A stretch of 64,000 bases of DNA from contig NZ_AP018725.1 in NCBI RefSeq assembly GCF_003967195.1, positions 1,426,001 through 1,490,000 of the forward strand. The letters run 5' to 3'. The translations under genes were made by a program, and so were the position numbers. Source of the stretch: Sulfuriflexus mobilis. GTDB lineage: Bacteria > Pseudomonadota > Gammaproteobacteria > AKS1. Position 1 is the first letter of the stretch. Each line of letters opens with the position of its first letter. The notes under the pieces were generated by a model, which was not told the DNA's origin, did not search any database, and saw only the letters and a program-made list of their open reading frames with translations. Shown here one piece after another: positions 33,858 through 43,111 of this stretch.

Positions 33858-34631
33858 GTGGATTTTCGAGTTATCATCCCGGCGCGTTATGCATCCCGGC
33901 GCCTGCCGGGAAAACCCCTGCTTGATATCGCCGGCAAGCCGATGCTACAGCATGTACACGAACGTGCCATGGAAAGCGGTGCCAGCCATGTTGTTATTGC
34001 CACTGATGATGAACGCATTAGTGATGCAGCAAAGGGTTTCGGTGCCGAGGTCGTCATGACCTCAAGCGAACACCACTCCGGCACCGACCGCCTGGCCGAG
34101 GCCGTGAGCTTGCTGGGTTGCAAGGCCGACGAGATCATCGTCAACCTGCAGGGCGATGAACCACTGATGCCGCCAGCCATTATCACCCAGGTTGCCAGGG
34201 ACCTGCATGAACATGCCGATGCCAGTGTTGCGACACTCTGTACCTCAATCCATACTGCCGAAGATGTCAGTAACCCTAATGTCGTCAAGGTCGTGTTCAG
34301 CAAAAAGGGCTACGCGCTGTATTTCAGCCGCGCACCGATCGCCTGGGAACGTGAGCACTTCCGGCTGTCCAGTTTCCGGCCCTCCGGGCACCATATACAC
34401 TACCGCCACATCGGCCTGTATGCCTACCGTGCCAACTTTCTCGGGCGTTACGTAACATGGCCGGTCTGTGATATTGAGGAAATGGAAGTGCTGGAACAAC
34501 TACGCGTGTTGTGGAATGATGAAAAAATCCACGTCAGTGAGGCCGCGGCGATTCCGCCACCGGGTGTGGATACCGAGGAGGAGAGGGTGCGCGTCGAACG
34601 CCTGATTAAGGAATTTCGGCACCCGTCATAA
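33858..34631 (+). CDS. kdsB: 3-deoxy-manno-octulosonate cytidylyltransferase KdsB
   Basis: KdsB activates Kdo with CTP to CMP-Kdo for lipopolysaccharide inner-core synthesis. The 257-residue protein starts with GTG directly after the Trm112 stop. The N-terminal nucleotide-binding motif is VIIPARYASRRLPGKPL, followed by VIATDDERI, MTSSEHHSGTDRLAEA and VNLQGDEPLMPP, which are all family signatures. YFSRAPIAWERE and RHIGLYAYRANFL near residues 155-190 complete the match. It closes the msbA-lpxK-trm112-kdsB envelope operon. Confidence 0.96.
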   Translation: MDFRVIIPARYASRRLPGKPLLDIAGKPMLQHVHERAMESGASHVVIATDDERISDAAKGFGAEVVMTSSEHHSGTDRLAEAVSLLGCKADEIIVNLQGDEPLMPPAIITQVARDLHEHADASVATLCTSIHTAEDVSNPNVVKVVFSKKGYALYFSRAPIAWEREHFRLSSFRPSGHHIHYRHIGLYAYRANFLGRYVTWPVCDIEEMEVLEQLRVLWNDEKIHVSEAAAIPPPGVDTEEERVRVERLIKEFRHPS

Positions 34632-34658
34632 GCTCACGAACAACAAGGAACGAGTGCC

Positions 34659-35195
34659 ATGCATCGATTAATAAGGATGTTTCTCACCAGTCTGTTTCTT
34701 TGCCTCAGCCTGGCCATACAGGCCGAGGAGGCCACGCAATCGGGCATGGACAATCAGCGCCTTGATGAGCTCATTCATCGAATAGATAAATCGGCGCAGG
34801 GCAAACCCGGTTACTGGGTGTTCGTGGTCGAGGGCCGCGAGGTCAGTGTCATTACCGATGCGCGTGCCGATCGCATGCGCATCATCATCCCGATCACGCC
34901 AACCAAGGACATTGACCGGGATCTGCTCTATCGCCTCATGCAGGCCAACTTTGATTCCGCGTTGGATGCGCGCTACTCCATCGCCAATGATATCCTCTGG
35001 GCGGCCTTCATCCATCCTTTGTCTGCCCTCGGTGACAAGGAGTTTTTATCAGGCCTAGGCCAAACTGTGAACCTGGCCCTGAGTTATGGTGATAGCTACA
35101 GTTCCGGCGCGCTGGTCTTTGGCGGCGGCGACAGTCAGGCGCTGCGCAGGCGGGAACTGATTGATAAGTTGCTGCGTGATGGTCTGACGATTTAA
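34659..35195 (+). CDS. exported protein of unknown function, 178 aa
   Basis: This 178-residue protein has a signal peptide (MHRLIRMFLTSLFLCLSLAI, then QAEEATQ) and a mature alpha/beta domain. Segments include QRLDELIHRIDKSAQGKPGYWVFVVEGREVSVITDARADRMRIII and RDLLYRLMQANFDSALDARYSIANDILWAAFIHPLSALGDKEF. The arrangement of a helix, a W-x-F strand and an 'L-x-x-L-M-x-A-N-F-x-x-A-x-D-A-R-Y' helix resembles small chaperone-like (CesT/YbjN-type) folds in outline, but I do not assign a family. It lies 28 bases after kdsB in the same direction. The C-terminal glycine-rich patch (SSGALVFGGGDSQ) is unusual. Confidence 0.65.
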   Translation: MHRLIRMFLTSLFLCLSLAIQAEEATQSGMDNQRLDELIHRIDKSAQGKPGYWVFVVEGREVSVITDARADRMRIIIPITPTKDIDRDLLYRLMQANFDSALDARYSIANDILWAAFIHPLSALGDKEFLSGLGQTVNLALSYGDSYSSGALVFGGGDSQALRRRELIDKLLRDGLTI

Positions 35196-35234
35196 TACGT
35201 CATTTTTTGAAACGTGATCTTCCAGTGTGCATGC

Positions 35235-35504
35235 TTAATCTTCGACTAATTCCAGGCACAAAAACTGCGGGTCAAATTCATCGCGGTTGCTATTTAATAC
35301 CGCGATGATCGTGGTTTGTGGCACACGCCGGTTGGCATGGCCGTGTTGATCGGACTGAATCGCCGGGTCGCGGTATTCGTGTTCGAGCACGATCGACAGG
35401 CTCTCCTCAATGACCTCGATAACACGGCAGACCTCTTCCTGGTGGATCACCTGCAGGCCAATCAGTCCGCGTAATTGTTCGATACTGATGTTTATTTTCG
35501 ACAT
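35235..35504 (-). CDS. conserved hypothetical protein, 89 aa
   Basis: This 89-residue, soluble, acidic protein (MSKINISIEQLRGLIGLQVI ... LVLE-type end) lies opposite the exported-protein gene. It seems to form a small beta domain (HQEEVCRVIEVIEESLSIVLEHE) followed by IQSDQHGHANRRVPQTTIIAVL. The core-like GC content and good codon use suggest a real gene, but no family is recognised and no catalytic motif is visible. It is convergent with the preceding gene and divergent from the phosphatase gene. Confidence 0.6.
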   Translation of the reverse strand: MSKINISIEQLRGLIGLQVIHQEEVCRVIEVIEESLSIVLEHEYRDPAIQSDQHGHANRRVPQTTIIAVLNSNRDEFDPQFLCLELVED

Positions 35505-35585
35505 AGTATTTTGCTATCCGGCTTGCGCGACCCTTATAATGTTCGTATTGGCCGGCTTCGGCAAGTACATTTCAGGGGCAATGAC

Positions 35586-36059
35586 ATGGTTAAGGTTCTA
35601 TTTGTCTGCATGGGCAATATTTGCCGCTCACCGACGGCACACGGCGTGTTTGAACACATGCTCAGGGAGCAGGGCCTGGTGGCGGCAATCGAGGTGGATT
35701 CCTGTGGCACGCATGCCTATCACATCGGCGAACCCCCGGATCGTCGCTCCCAGGAGGTCGCAGCGCTGCGCGGTATTGGTCTCGACCACCTACGGGCGCG
35801 GCGTGTGGAGATGAGCGACTTCGAGTATTTCGATTATATTCTTGCTATGGACAGGGATAATCTTTCCATACTTGCGTCCATGTGCCCCTCGCAGCATGCC
35901 GATAAACTCAGTCTGTTTCTCGATTTTGCGCCCTCGCGCAGCGAGAGTGAGGTGCCCGATCCGTATTACGGTGGCCCAAAGGGCTTTGACATTGTGCTGG
36001 ACATGATTGAGGTGGCCAGTCAGGGCCTGCTGGATGATATACGCCAGCGGCATTTGTAA
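35586..36059 (+). CDS. low-molecular-weight protein-tyrosine phosphatase
   Basis: The start at 35586 gives the standard family N-terminus, MVKVLFVCMGNICRSPTAHG, with the P-loop C-M-G-N-I-C-R-S carrying the nucleophile cysteine and arginine. The catalytic acid is in VPDPYYGG near residue 125. At 157 residues it has the exact family length. Such enzymes dephosphorylate protein tyrosine residues, often on exopolysaccharide kinases; no tyrosine kinase lies nearby. In Pseudomonas a homologue lies between kdsB and murB/rne. Here murB is absent and the bidirectional terminator and rne follow at once. Confidence 0.94.
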   Translation: MVKVLFVCMGNICRSPTAHGVFEHMLREQGLVAAIEVDSCGTHAYHIGEPPDRRSQEVAALRGIGLDHLRARRVEMSDFEYFDYILAMDRDNLSILASMCPSQHADKLSLFLDFAPSRSESEVPDPYYGGPKGFDIVLDMIEVASQGLLDDIRQRHL

Positions 36060-36118
36060 GTATATTAATTACTGATTGGGAACCAAATGGCCTACGCGAC
36101 ATAAGTACATCCATGTAC

Positions 36119-36149
36119 AAAAAAGCCCCGCACTGCGGGGCTTTTTTTT
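36119..36149. terminator. bidirectional Rho-independent terminator
   Basis: A GC-rich stem (AGCCCCGCA with TGCGGGGCT) is flanked by an A-run on the left and a run of eight T on the right, so it can terminate both the phosphatase transcript (plus) and rne (minus). The T-run overlaps the rne stop codon. Confidence 0.92.
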
Positions 36150-39078
36150 AGTTATCCCCCGACGATTCGTCAGCGGGTGGTGATGGTGGTCGCGTCTGCA
36201 CCTGTTGTAGTACCGGTGCCGGTTTGTCTTCCACCGGCTTCGATGCAGCCGGCTTGGCTGCCGGTGCCGGCGGTGTTTGCGGCTTAGTCTTCACCGGTTG
36301 CGGACTCGGTGCGGCAGGTACGGTTGCTTGTGGACGGGTCTGGACCTGTTGCAGCGCGGCCGGTTTATTTTCTACCGGCTTCGGTGCCACGGGTGCAGGG
36401 GCCGGCCTGTTCTCTACGGGCTTCGGCGTAGCAGGTACCGGTGCAGTCGGCTTGCTCTCAACGGGTCTCGGTGCGGCAGATACCGGTGCAGTTGGTTTGT
36501 TCTCTACGGGCTTCGGCGTAGCAGGTACCGGTGCAGTCGGTTTGCTCTCAACGGGTCTCGGTGCGGCCGGTTTGCTTTCTACAGGTTTCGCCGCAGCAGG
36601 TACCGGTGCAGTCGGTTTGCTTTCTACAGGTTTCGCCGCAGCAGGTACTGGTGCAGTCGGTTCGCTTTCTGCAGGTTTCGGCGCGGCAGGTACCGGTGCA
36701 GTCGGTTTGCTTTCTGCAGGTTTCGCCGCAGCAGGTACTGGTGCAGTCGGTTTGCTTTCTGCGGGCTTCGGCGCAGCAGGTACCGGTGCAGCCGGTTTGC
36801 TTTCTATGGGCTTCGGCGCAGCAGGTTTGTTTTCTGCGGGCGTGGGGCCTGACTTGGACTCAGTGACCGGTTTGGCTTCTACGGATTTTGATTCGGGCTT
36901 GTCTGTTGCCGCGGGGGCGGCTGTAGACTTACCTTCAGAGCCGGTGGACGGGCTGGCATCACCGTCAGCCTGGGCCTTATTGTCGCGCTGGTTACGACGA
37001 CGACCGCCACGACGGCCTCGACGTGAGCGGCCACGACCACTGCGTTCACCGCCTGGCTGTTGTTCACCGCCAGTTTCGGCCGTTTGCTGCATGGTGTCAT
37101 CACTGGCCTGGAGGGTTGTCTCATCGCTCGGTTTGTTCTGACGCTGACGAGTTTGTGGCGATTTCTTGCCGCGTTCCTGCTGAGGTGCGGCTGTTTTTTC
37201 GTCATCCTGTTTTTGCGGCGGGCGTTTGCGACGGGCCTGTTGAGCACCACGGCCAGTACGACGCGGTTCACTGCGGCCATTGCGACTGCCTCGGCGCGCT
37301 TCACCGCGAGCACCGCGATTGTCTGGTTGTTTCTTTTCTTCCTGAGCCGCCTCGGCCTCTGTGCCGCCACCGCCATTAAACATGCTACCGAACAGGCGCT
37401 TGATAAAGCCGCCCTCGGCCTTTGCCTTCGTTGGTGTCTCTGCTGCTTTGTCGGGGGCCGCCGGTGGTGGCGCATTGGGGACAATGGCCTTAACGGCTGC
37501 CTCTTCAACGATGCGTGGCTTGGTGTCAGAGACGATCACATCGGCCTGTCTGGTCTCGGCCGTGGCCAGGTCATAACTGGACTTTTTGAATTCCTCATTA
37601 TCGACATCCGTGTCACGCAGGCGCTGGATCTCAAAGCGCGGGGTTTCCATATTGGCATTCGGCACGATGGTAACGTTGATGCCGTGACGGTTTTCGATGG
37701 TGTGAATAATGGAGCGCTTTTCATTCAGCAGGAAGCTGCCGACATCAACCGGCACCTGGCAGATAATGCGTGAGCTCTTGTCCTTCATGGCCTCTTCTTC
37801 AATGATACGCAAGATCGACAGTGCCAGTGATTCCACACCACGGATGGTGCCCTGGCCACTACAACGTGGGCAGGTGATTTGACTCGACTCACCAAGCGAG
37901 GGGCGCAGACGCTGGCGCGACATCTCCAGTAGACCAAAGCGCGAGATACGGCCAACCTGGATACGGGCACGGTCCTGCTTGAGCGCCTCCTTCATACGGT
38001 TCTCGACTTCACGCTGGTTACGCGACTGCATCATGTCGATGAAGTCGATCACAACCAGGCCACCGAGGTCACGCAGGCGTAACTGGCGGGCGATTTCATC
38101 GGCCGCCTCGAGGTTGGTGTTCAATGCGGTGTCTTCGATGTTGCTGCCCTTGGTGGCGCGCGCCGAGTTGATGTCGATAGAGACAAGGGCCTCGGTGTGG
38201 TCGATGACGATCGAGCCACCGGAGGGCAGACTGACGTCACGCTGAAAGGCGGACTCGATCTGGGTCTCGATCTGGTAGCGACTGAACAGCGGGATGCTGT
38301 CATCGTAAAACTTGACCTTATTTATGTTATTCGGCATCACCAGCGAGATGAAGTCACGGGCCTTTTTGTAGACCTCCTCGTTGTCGATAAGGATCTCGGC
38401 GATGTCTTTGCGCAGGTAGTCGCGGATGGCGCGGATAATGACATTGCTTTCCTGGTAAACGAGGAAGGGCGCAGAGCGCTGGTTGGAGGCCTCTTCGATG
38501 GCGGTCCACAGCTGCAGCAGGTAATCGAGGTCCCACTGCAATTCTTCGTGGCTCTTGCCAACACCGGCGGTACGCACAATCAGGCCCATACCCTCCGGAA
38601 TGTCCAGGCCGGCCATGGCATCGCGGATCTCGCTGCGGTCTTCACCCTCAATGCGGCGAGAGACACCACCGGCACGAGGGTTATTTGGCATGAGTACCAG
38701 ATACCGCCCGGCGAGGCTGATGAAGGTGGTCAGTGCGGCGCCCTTGTTGCCACGCTCCTCCTTGTCGACCTGGACGACGATCTCCTGGCCTTCCTTGATG
38801 AGCTCAGAGATATTGGCGCGTTTGCCTGACTCAGGCTGGCCCTTGAAATAGGCGCGGGAGATCTCCTTCAGGGGCAAAAAGCCATGGCGGTCTGCACCAT
38901 AATTGACAAAGGCGGCCTCGAGGCTGGGCTCAACGCGGGTGATCTTGCCTTTGTAAATATTGGACTTTTTTTGTTCCTTGGCGGGGGTTTCAATGTCCAG
39001 GTCGTAAAGCGACTGGCCATCGACGAGTGCAACACGCAACTCCTCTTGCTGAGTCGCGTTGATAAGCATTCTCTTCAT
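36148..39078 (-). CDS. rne: ribonuclease E
   Basis: RNase E is the essential single-strand endoribonuclease that initiates mRNA decay and processes rRNA and tRNA. The start at 39078 gives [20 protein letters not shown], the standard N-terminus; the total is 976 residues. The catalytic half carries the S1 domain ([19 protein letters not shown]), the 5'-sensor region, the DNase-I-like domain with VVIDFIDMM and the zinc-link CPRCSGQG, so it is complete to about residue 510. The rest is a disordered scaffold: a basic, arginine-rich RNA-binding stretch, then a long Pro/Ala/Lys tract of 15-residue repeats ([15 protein letters not shown] type). The tract is much longer and more regular than in the family members I know. 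rluC is divergent. Confidence 0.96.
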   Translation of the reverse strand: MKRMLINATQQEELRVALVDGQSLYDLDIETPAKEQKKSNIYKGKITRVEPSLEAAFVNYGADRHGFLPLKEISRAYFKGQPESGKRANISELIKEGQEIVVQVDKEERGNKGAALTTFISLAGRYLVLMPNNPRAGGVSRRIEGEDRSEIRDAMAGLDIPEGMGLIVRTAGVGKSHEELQWDLDYLLQLWTAIEEASNQRSAPFLVYQESNVIIRAIRDYLRKDIAEILIDNEEVYKKARDFISLVMPNNINKVKFYDDSIPLFSRYQIETQIESAFQRDVSLPSGGSIVIDHTEALVSIDINSARATKGSNIEDTALNTNLEAADEIARQLRLRDLGGLVVIDFIDMMQSRNQREVENRMKEALKQDRARIQVGRISRFGLLEMSRQRLRPSLGESSQITCPRCSGQGTIRGVESLALSILRIIEEEAMKDKSSRIICQVPVDVGSFLLNEKRSIIHTIENRHGINVTIVPNANMETPRFEIQRLRDTDVDNEEFKKSSYDLATAETRQADVIVSDTKPRIVEEAAVKAIVPNAPPPAAPDKAAETPTKAKAEGGFIKRLFGSMFNGGGGTEAEAAQEEKKQPDNRGARGEARRGSRNGRSEPRRTGRGAQQARRKRPPQKQDDEKTAAPQQERGKKSPQTRQRQNKPSDETTLQASDDTMQQTAETGGEQQPGGERSGRGRSRRGRRGGRRRNQRDNKAQADGDASPSTGSEGKSTAAPAATDKPESKSVEAKPVTESKSGPTPAENKPAAPKPIESKPAAPVPAAPKPAESKPTAPVPAAAKPAESKPTAPVPAAPKPAESEPTAPVPAAAKPVESKPTAPVPAAAKPVESKPAAPRPVESKPTAPVPATPKPVENKPTAPVSAAPRPVESKPTAPVPATPKPVENRPAPAPVAPKPVENKPAALQQVQTRPQATVPAAPSPQPVKTKPQTPPAPAAKPAASKPVEDKPAPVLQQVQTRPPSPPADESSGDN
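36425..36835 (-). repeat. 45-bp tandem repeats inside rne
   Basis: About nine imperfect copies of a 45-bp unit (plus strand GCAGGTACCGGTGCAGTCGG, then TTTGCTTTCTACAGGTTTCG, CCGCA) run in frame and encode 15-residue units of the type [15 protein letters not shown]. Adjacent units differ by only a few bases, a sign of recent slippage or unequal exchange. Confidence 0.9.
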
Positions 39079-39558
39079 TGTGTTGGTAATCCTGTTGTCA
39101 TGCACAAGCAAGGCAGCGATGTCACTGCACAGGATGATCAGGAGGAAAGCCGACTAGGTATATTTACTTAGACGGACTTTTGGTGCGAACACAACATCAT
39201 CGGTTTTCAGGCCGGTGGTATCTGGCGGGGCGGTGTCACTCGCTCTCCGCTGTAATGGTTTTTCCTGACCACTCCTTTGTTGCTTGAGCGGTTGATTAGA
39301 TCGGGCCGTGTCGTTTTAGCGAGCCGGCTTTGTTAATCACGATACCGTCCCTACAGGGTCCGGTATCATTTACGTCGCCTGATCGCACCACGCCAGGCCA
39401 CGCGCTAATTGTCTGTTGCAGTGGGCATCGGCGCGTCTCGCGCTGCCGGACCCATCGGCTTCAGTTATACCACCGACATTACGCCAGGTGGACACCTTTA
39501 ATATAACAGTGATACCCGACGGCATCAATCAATGACTTAAGCTGGTATCATCCCGCCC
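39079..39558. promoter_or_regulatory. long rne leader and divergent rne/rluC control region
   Basis: This gene-free region of about 480 bases lies between divergent rne and rluC. RNase E mRNAs of gammaproteobacteria have long structured leaders through which RNase E cleaves its own message, and this region has the right length and place. One clear hairpin is GATACCG paired with CGGTATC (about 39340-39369). I could not recognise the enterobacterial rne leader motifs by eye. Confidence 0.5.
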
Positions 39559-40536
39559 ATGAGCACAAACACCCCTGATACCTCCCCCGAGCAGCGTCCT
39601 GCCGTGCGTTTGGTCGATATTGAGCCCGAGCAGGCCGGGCAGCGCATTGATAACTTCCTGATTACCAAGCTAAAAGGGGTGCCAAAGAGCCGCATCTACC
39701 GCATCCTGCGCAAGGGTGAGGTGCGCGTCAACAAGGGCCGCATCAAACCGGAATATCGCCTCAAGGCCGGTGACCAGGTACGCATTCCCCCGATCCGAAT
39801 GGAGGAAAAGCCCGCCGTACCGACCCCGCCACAGGCCCAGATCGAGCGGCTCGAGGCGGCTATCCTCTTCGAGGACAAGGGCCTGATTATTATCAACAAG
39901 CCCAGCGGCCTGGCCGTGCACGGCGGCAGTGGTCTGAGTTTTGGCCTCATCGAGGTGCTGCGGGCCTCGCGACCCACGGCCCCGTATCTCGAACTGGTGC
40001 ACCGCCTTGACCGTGACACCTCCGGTCTGCTGCTGGTGGCGAAAAAGCGCAGCTACCTACGGTCCCTGCACGAACAACTGCGCGGTGACGGCGTGCGCAA
40101 ACATTACCGCGCCCTGTTATGCGGGCATTGGGACCGGGGCAAACACCACGAGAATGCCCCCCTGTATAAAAATACCCTGAGCTCGGGTGAGCGTATTGTG
40201 CGCGTTGATGAACGGGGCAAGACCGCGCATACCCTGTTCAAACCCATTAGTTGTTTCAAGGCCGCCAGCTACATGGAGGTTGAACTCTTCACCGGGCGGA
40301 CCCATCAAATACGCGTGCACGCCGCGCACGCCGGCCACCCGGTGGCCGGTGATGAAAAGTACGGCAATCAGGACTGTAATCGTGATTTGAAACGATACGG
40401 CCTGAAACGATTATTTTTGCATGCCTACCGACTCGAGTTTACCCACCCGGGAAGCGAGCAACCGATGGACGTGATTGCACCGCTCGACAACGCGTTGGGG
40501 GCGGTGCTGGATGCCCTCGAAGCAGGGCAGAGATGA
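39559..40536 (+). CDS. rluC: 23S rRNA pseudouridine synthase RluC
   Basis: This 325-residue member of the RluA family makes pseudouridines 955, 2504 and 2580 of 23S rRNA in the E. coli enzyme. An N-terminal S4 RNA-binding domain (QAGQRIDNFLITKLKGVPKS ... GEVRVNKGRIK) spans about residues 23-83. The catalytic domain follows with LELVHRLDRDTSGLLLVAKK, containing the active aspartate, and later TGRTHQIRVHAAHAGHPVAGDEKYG. The divergent position beside rne is the standard gammaproteobacterial layout, which supports RluC rather than RluD. The HAD phosphatase starts ten bases after the stop. Confidence 0.94.
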   Translation: MSTNTPDTSPEQRPAVRLVDIEPEQAGQRIDNFLITKLKGVPKSRIYRILRKGEVRVNKGRIKPEYRLKAGDQVRIPPIRMEEKPAVPTPPQAQIERLEAAILFEDKGLIIINKPSGLAVHGGSGLSFGLIEVLRASRPTAPYLELVHRLDRDTSGLLLVAKKRSYLRSLHEQLRGDGVRKHYRALLCGHWDRGKHHENAPLYKNTLSSGERIVRVDERGKTAHTLFKPISCFKAASYMEVELFTGRTHQIRVHAAHAGHPVAGDEKYGNQDCNRDLKRYGLKRLFLHAYRLEFTHPGSEQPMDVIAPLDNALGAVLDALEAGQR

Positions 40537-40546
40537 GAGCTTTATT

Positions 40547-41209
40547 ATGAAACCCGCATTTGAATTACTCGTGTTTGACTGGGATGGGACCTTGATGGAC
40601 TCGGTGGAGCATATCGCCACTTCGCTGGCCGCGGCCGCCATCGATACCGGTATGGAAGACCTGGGCCAGCAGCGTTACCGCGACATTATCGGCCTGGGCC
40701 TGAAAGAGGCCATGCAGGCACTCTACCCCGAGGCCGGCGAGGCAGAGACCCAGGCCCTCTGCGAGCGTTACCGTTATCACTATGTCGAGGTCAACCAGGT
40801 CAGGTCAGAGCTGTTTCACGGCGCCCTCGACATGCTGCATATTATGCGCGGCAAGGGCCTGAAACTCGCCGTCGCCACCGGCAAGGCCCGTGTCGGTCTG
40901 GAGCGGGTGTTTGCCGATACCGGTTACGGTGAACTGTTTCACGCCAGCCGTTGCTCGGACGAGTCAGGTTCAAAACCGCAGCCGCACATGCTGCATGAAC
41001 TCATGCAGGAGCTCAACGTCGAACCCGACAAGACCTTGATGATCGGCGATACCGAATACGATATGGCCATGGCACGCAATGCGGGCACGCATGGCCTGGC
41101 CGTCAGTTATGGTGTGCACGATTGCCAGCGCCTGCAACAACACGACCCGCTGGCCTGCCTGTCGAGCATGGAGGAACTGAGCGGCTGGTTGCATGCGCAC
41201 ACGGCCTGA
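40547..41209 (+). CDS. HAD-superfamily phosphatase (Gph-like)
   Basis: The ATG at 40547 follows the rluC stop by ten bases and gives 220 residues. The HAD motifs are complete: motif I FDWDGTLMDS (Asp nucleophile pair), motif II region LAVATGKARVGLE, motif III lysine SKPQP and motif IV MIGDTEYDMAMARNAG. The helical cap between about 20 and 85 is of the Gph/phosphoglycolate phosphatase type. It is usually annotated as a HAD-IA hydrolase beside rluC. The substrate, possibly phosphoglycolate or a nucleotide, is not determined. sppA follows after 64 bases. Confidence 0.9.
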   Translation: MKPAFELLVFDWDGTLMDSVEHIATSLAAAAIDTGMEDLGQQRYRDIIGLGLKEAMQALYPEAGEAETQALCERYRYHYVEVNQVRSELFHGALDMLHIMRGKGLKLAVATGKARVGLERVFADTGYGELFHASRCSDESGSKPQPHMLHELMQELNVEPDKTLMIGDTEYDMAMARNAGTHGLAVSYGVHDCQRLQQHDPLACLSSMEELSGWLHAHTA

Positions 41210-41273
41210 TTCCTGCTATGATTAAACAAAACAAAATGTATCAGCACAGAAAAAACAACACGGAAGCACGACT

Positions 41274-42224
41274 ATGACTGAGCCAAAAGACAACGAAAAC
41301 TGGGAACGCGAGACCATCAACAAACTTGCCTTCGCCGCGATCACCGAGCAACGCCGCGCACGCCGCTGGACCCTGGTCTTCCGGGGCCTGGTGCTGGTGT
41401 GGCTGTTCAGTTTTCTTGCCCTGGCCATCATAGGTGAGCAGGAAGCCAATCTTGAACTTGGCGCGCACACCGCACTTATCGAAATAAAGGGCGTCATTTC
41501 TGATGATGCCGAGGCCAGTGCCGACAATGTCGTCACCGCGCTGCGCAAGGCCTTCAAGAATAAACATGCCGCCGCGGTGATCCTGCGCATCAACAGCCCG
41601 GGTGGCAGCCCGGTGCAGTCCGGTTATATCAATGACGAGATCATTCGCCTTCGTAACAAATACCCGGACAAACCCCTTTACGCCGTGATCACGGATATCT
41701 GTGCCTCGGGGGGGTATTACATTGCCGCCGCCGCCGATCAGATCTATGCCGACAAGGCCAGCCTGGTCGGTTCCATCGGTGTCATCATGAACGGCTTTGG
41801 TTTCACCGGCACCATGGACAAGCTCGGGGTGGAACGACGTCTGCTGACGGCCGGTGAACACAAGGGTTTCCTTGACCCGTTCTCTCCGCTGAAGAAAGAG
41901 GAAGTCACGCATATCAAACAACAACTCGACAACCTGCACAGCCAGTTTATTGATGTGGTCAAGAATGGTCGTGGTGACCGCCTCGCCGATGACGAGAAAC
42001 TCTTCAGCGGTTATATCTGGTCGGGTGAAAAGAGTGTCGAGCTCGGCCTGGTCGATGCCCTCGGCAGCAGCAGTTACGTCGCCCGCGAGATCGTCGGTGA
42101 AGAGAAGCTTGTCGATTACACCGTACGTCCAAGCTTTGTCGACCGCTTTGCCGAGCGCATTGGTGCCTCGATGGGAAAAAGCATCAGCGCCACAGTGGGG
42201 CTTGAGTCGTTGCAGCTGAAATAA
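41274..42224 (+). CDS. sppA: S49 signal-peptide peptidase SppA-like
   Basis: This 316-residue membrane-anchored serine protease degrades released signal peptides. One transmembrane helix (about residues 35-57, VFRGLVLVWLFSFLALAI) is followed by the S49 domain: INSPGGSPVQSGYINDEI, the nucleophile motif DICASGGYYIAAAADQIYAD and the lysine region LTAGEHKGFLDPFSPL. It is the single-domain form, about half the length of E. coli SppA. It is the last core gene before accessory block 2; in Pseudomonas the following gene is maf, which here lies 12.8 kb away. Confidence 0.92.
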   Translation: MTEPKDNENWERETINKLAFAAITEQRRARRWTLVFRGLVLVWLFSFLALAIIGEQEANLELGAHTALIEIKGVISDDAEASADNVVTALRKAFKNKHAAAVILRINSPGGSPVQSGYINDEIIRLRNKYPDKPLYAVITDICASGGYYIAAAADQIYADKASLVGSIGVIMNGFGFTGTMDKLGVERRLLTAGEHKGFLDPFSPLKKEEVTHIKQQLDNLHSQFIDVVKNGRGDRLADDEKLFSGYIWSGEKSVELGLVDALGSSSYVAREIVGEEKLVDYTVRPSFVDRFAERIGASMGKSISATVGLESLQLK

Positions 42225-42292
42225 GTTGTAATCGTCCGGGCTTGATCTGACGGGGGAGTATGAATTGTAGGTCTGCTTTCGACCCAAAGCAG

Positions 42293-42346
42293 CCGGTCAC
42301 CACATTTCCGCAGTCGGCTGGTTGATGCCGGAAACGGCCATTTATG
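42293..42346. repeat. REP-like GCTTTCGACCCAAAGCAGCC element
   Basis: TCTGCTTTCGACCCAAAGCAG, followed by CCGGTCACCACATTTCCGCA and GCCGGAAACGGCCATTT, forms inverted segments resembling common gammaproteobacterial intergenic repeats. It differs from the cassette repeat, apart from a shared GACCCAAAGC arm. Confidence 0.45.
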
Positions 42347-42485
42347 AGATAGTGATTTTCTTGCAATTCACCGACATTATAGAGAGTATTATTAAAACAT
42401 TTGGCGGTATAACACATTATTTGTGCCCTCCGCATAACACTATAAACGTGCCAACCTCATAATAAACTGTTAGTAGGTAATAGTA

Positions 42486-42836
42486 ATGCTCTACTTTGTA
42501 ACATCAACGATCGTCGGAATAGCTCTGGCATTTGTGATCTTTGCAATGGCTTTTAATGGGAATACTAACTTTGCGGTTCCTTTGCTAGCCGAGGGAATAT
42601 TGATTAGCGCCATAACAGCACTAAGTGGTGATCGTAATAAACACTCTACATTGACAATATGTACTCCTGCGATATTGATGTGTTTACTTTTTGGCGGCCT
42701 CCTATCAATAGGTGGCAGCAATCCCTTAAATCGGGAATGGCTGTGGCTAGCTGCCGCTATTTTCATGGTGTGGCTAATTGCAAGTTTCATCGGTAGTAGA
42801 GTAAGAAATGTTTTAACTATATTGTTAGCCAAATAG
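42486..42836 (+). CDS. small multi-pass membrane protein, 116 aa
   Basis: This 116-residue hydrophobic protein has four likely transmembrane helices (about residues 4-24, 30-46, 59-76 and 86-105). A short polar loop, SGDRNKHSTL, divides the pairs. It has no recognised family. Upstream, GCATAAC (near 42434) and CTGTTAGTAGG (near 42468) resemble cassette-edge boxes. The stop is followed 12 bases later by an ACCTAAC box (42852-42858), the left half of an attC, so it is a typical single-gene cassette. Confidence 0.6.
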   Translation: MLYFVTSTIVGIALAFVIFAMAFNGNTNFAVPLLAEGILISAITALSGDRNKHSTLTICTPAILMCLLFGGLLSIGGSNPLNREWLWLAAAIFMVWLIASFIGSRVRNVLTILLAK

Positions 42837-42851
42837 TTTATTTGAATATCT

Positions 42852-42901
42852 ACCTAACAATGCACTCGTTCTGACGTTCACTGCGCCATGCCGCACAGCG
42901 T
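42852..42901 (+). other. left half of an attC site, interrupted
   Basis: ACCTAAC (42852-42858) runs on as AATGCACTCGTTCTGACG and a GC-rich partial palindrome (TGCGCC...GCACAGCG), as in attC left halves. The expected right half is displaced about 200 bases to GTTAGGC at 43094-43100. Between them lie cassette repeat copy 9 and a REP hairpin. Confidence 0.55.
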
Positions 42902-42910
42902 GTTCGTTTC

Positions 42911-42973
42911 TGAGTGACCGCTTCTGGCCGATCGGCGACATAACTAGGCAAGAATCGGCTAGAATGAAATGAA
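42911..42973 (+). repeat. cassette repeat, copy 9 (truncated by REP hairpin)
   Basis: TGAGTGACCGCTTCTGGCC, ATCGGCGACATAACTAGGC and AAGAATCGGCTAGAATGAAA match the family in the same orientation relative to its genes as in block 1. The second arm is replaced by the GGGGTCAGAG hairpin, as in copy 1. Confidence 0.85.
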
Positions 42974-43037
42974 TAATTGGGGTCAGAGCACAGTTTTCTC
43001 TAATATAAGCAACAACTGTGCTCTGACCCCATTTATT
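42971..43037. repeat. REP hairpin, copy A
   Basis: GGGGTCAGAGCACAGTT (42979-42995) pairs perfectly with AACTGTGCTCTGACCCC (43014-43030) around an 18-base loop. The 52-base core is identical to copy B at 43955-44006, and the flanking GAATAA/TTATT bases are shared. This is typical of REP elements moved by RAYT transposases, none of which is present here. Confidence 0.9.
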
Positions 43038-43111
43038 GATTAACGGACCTAAAAGGCCTAAAGCAAATGGTCGTTTTAAGCCCTCTAATTATAGTTAGGC
43101 GTAAAAAATAA

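Noticed and set aside
36224-37141. Glycine-rich 305-residue plus-strand frame
   Set aside because: It is antisense to the repetitive Pro/Ala tract of rne; the apparent repeats are those of rne read backwards.
41241-42287. 348-residue minus-strand open frame
   Set aside because: It is the shadow of sppA, which has complete S49 motifs on the plus strand.
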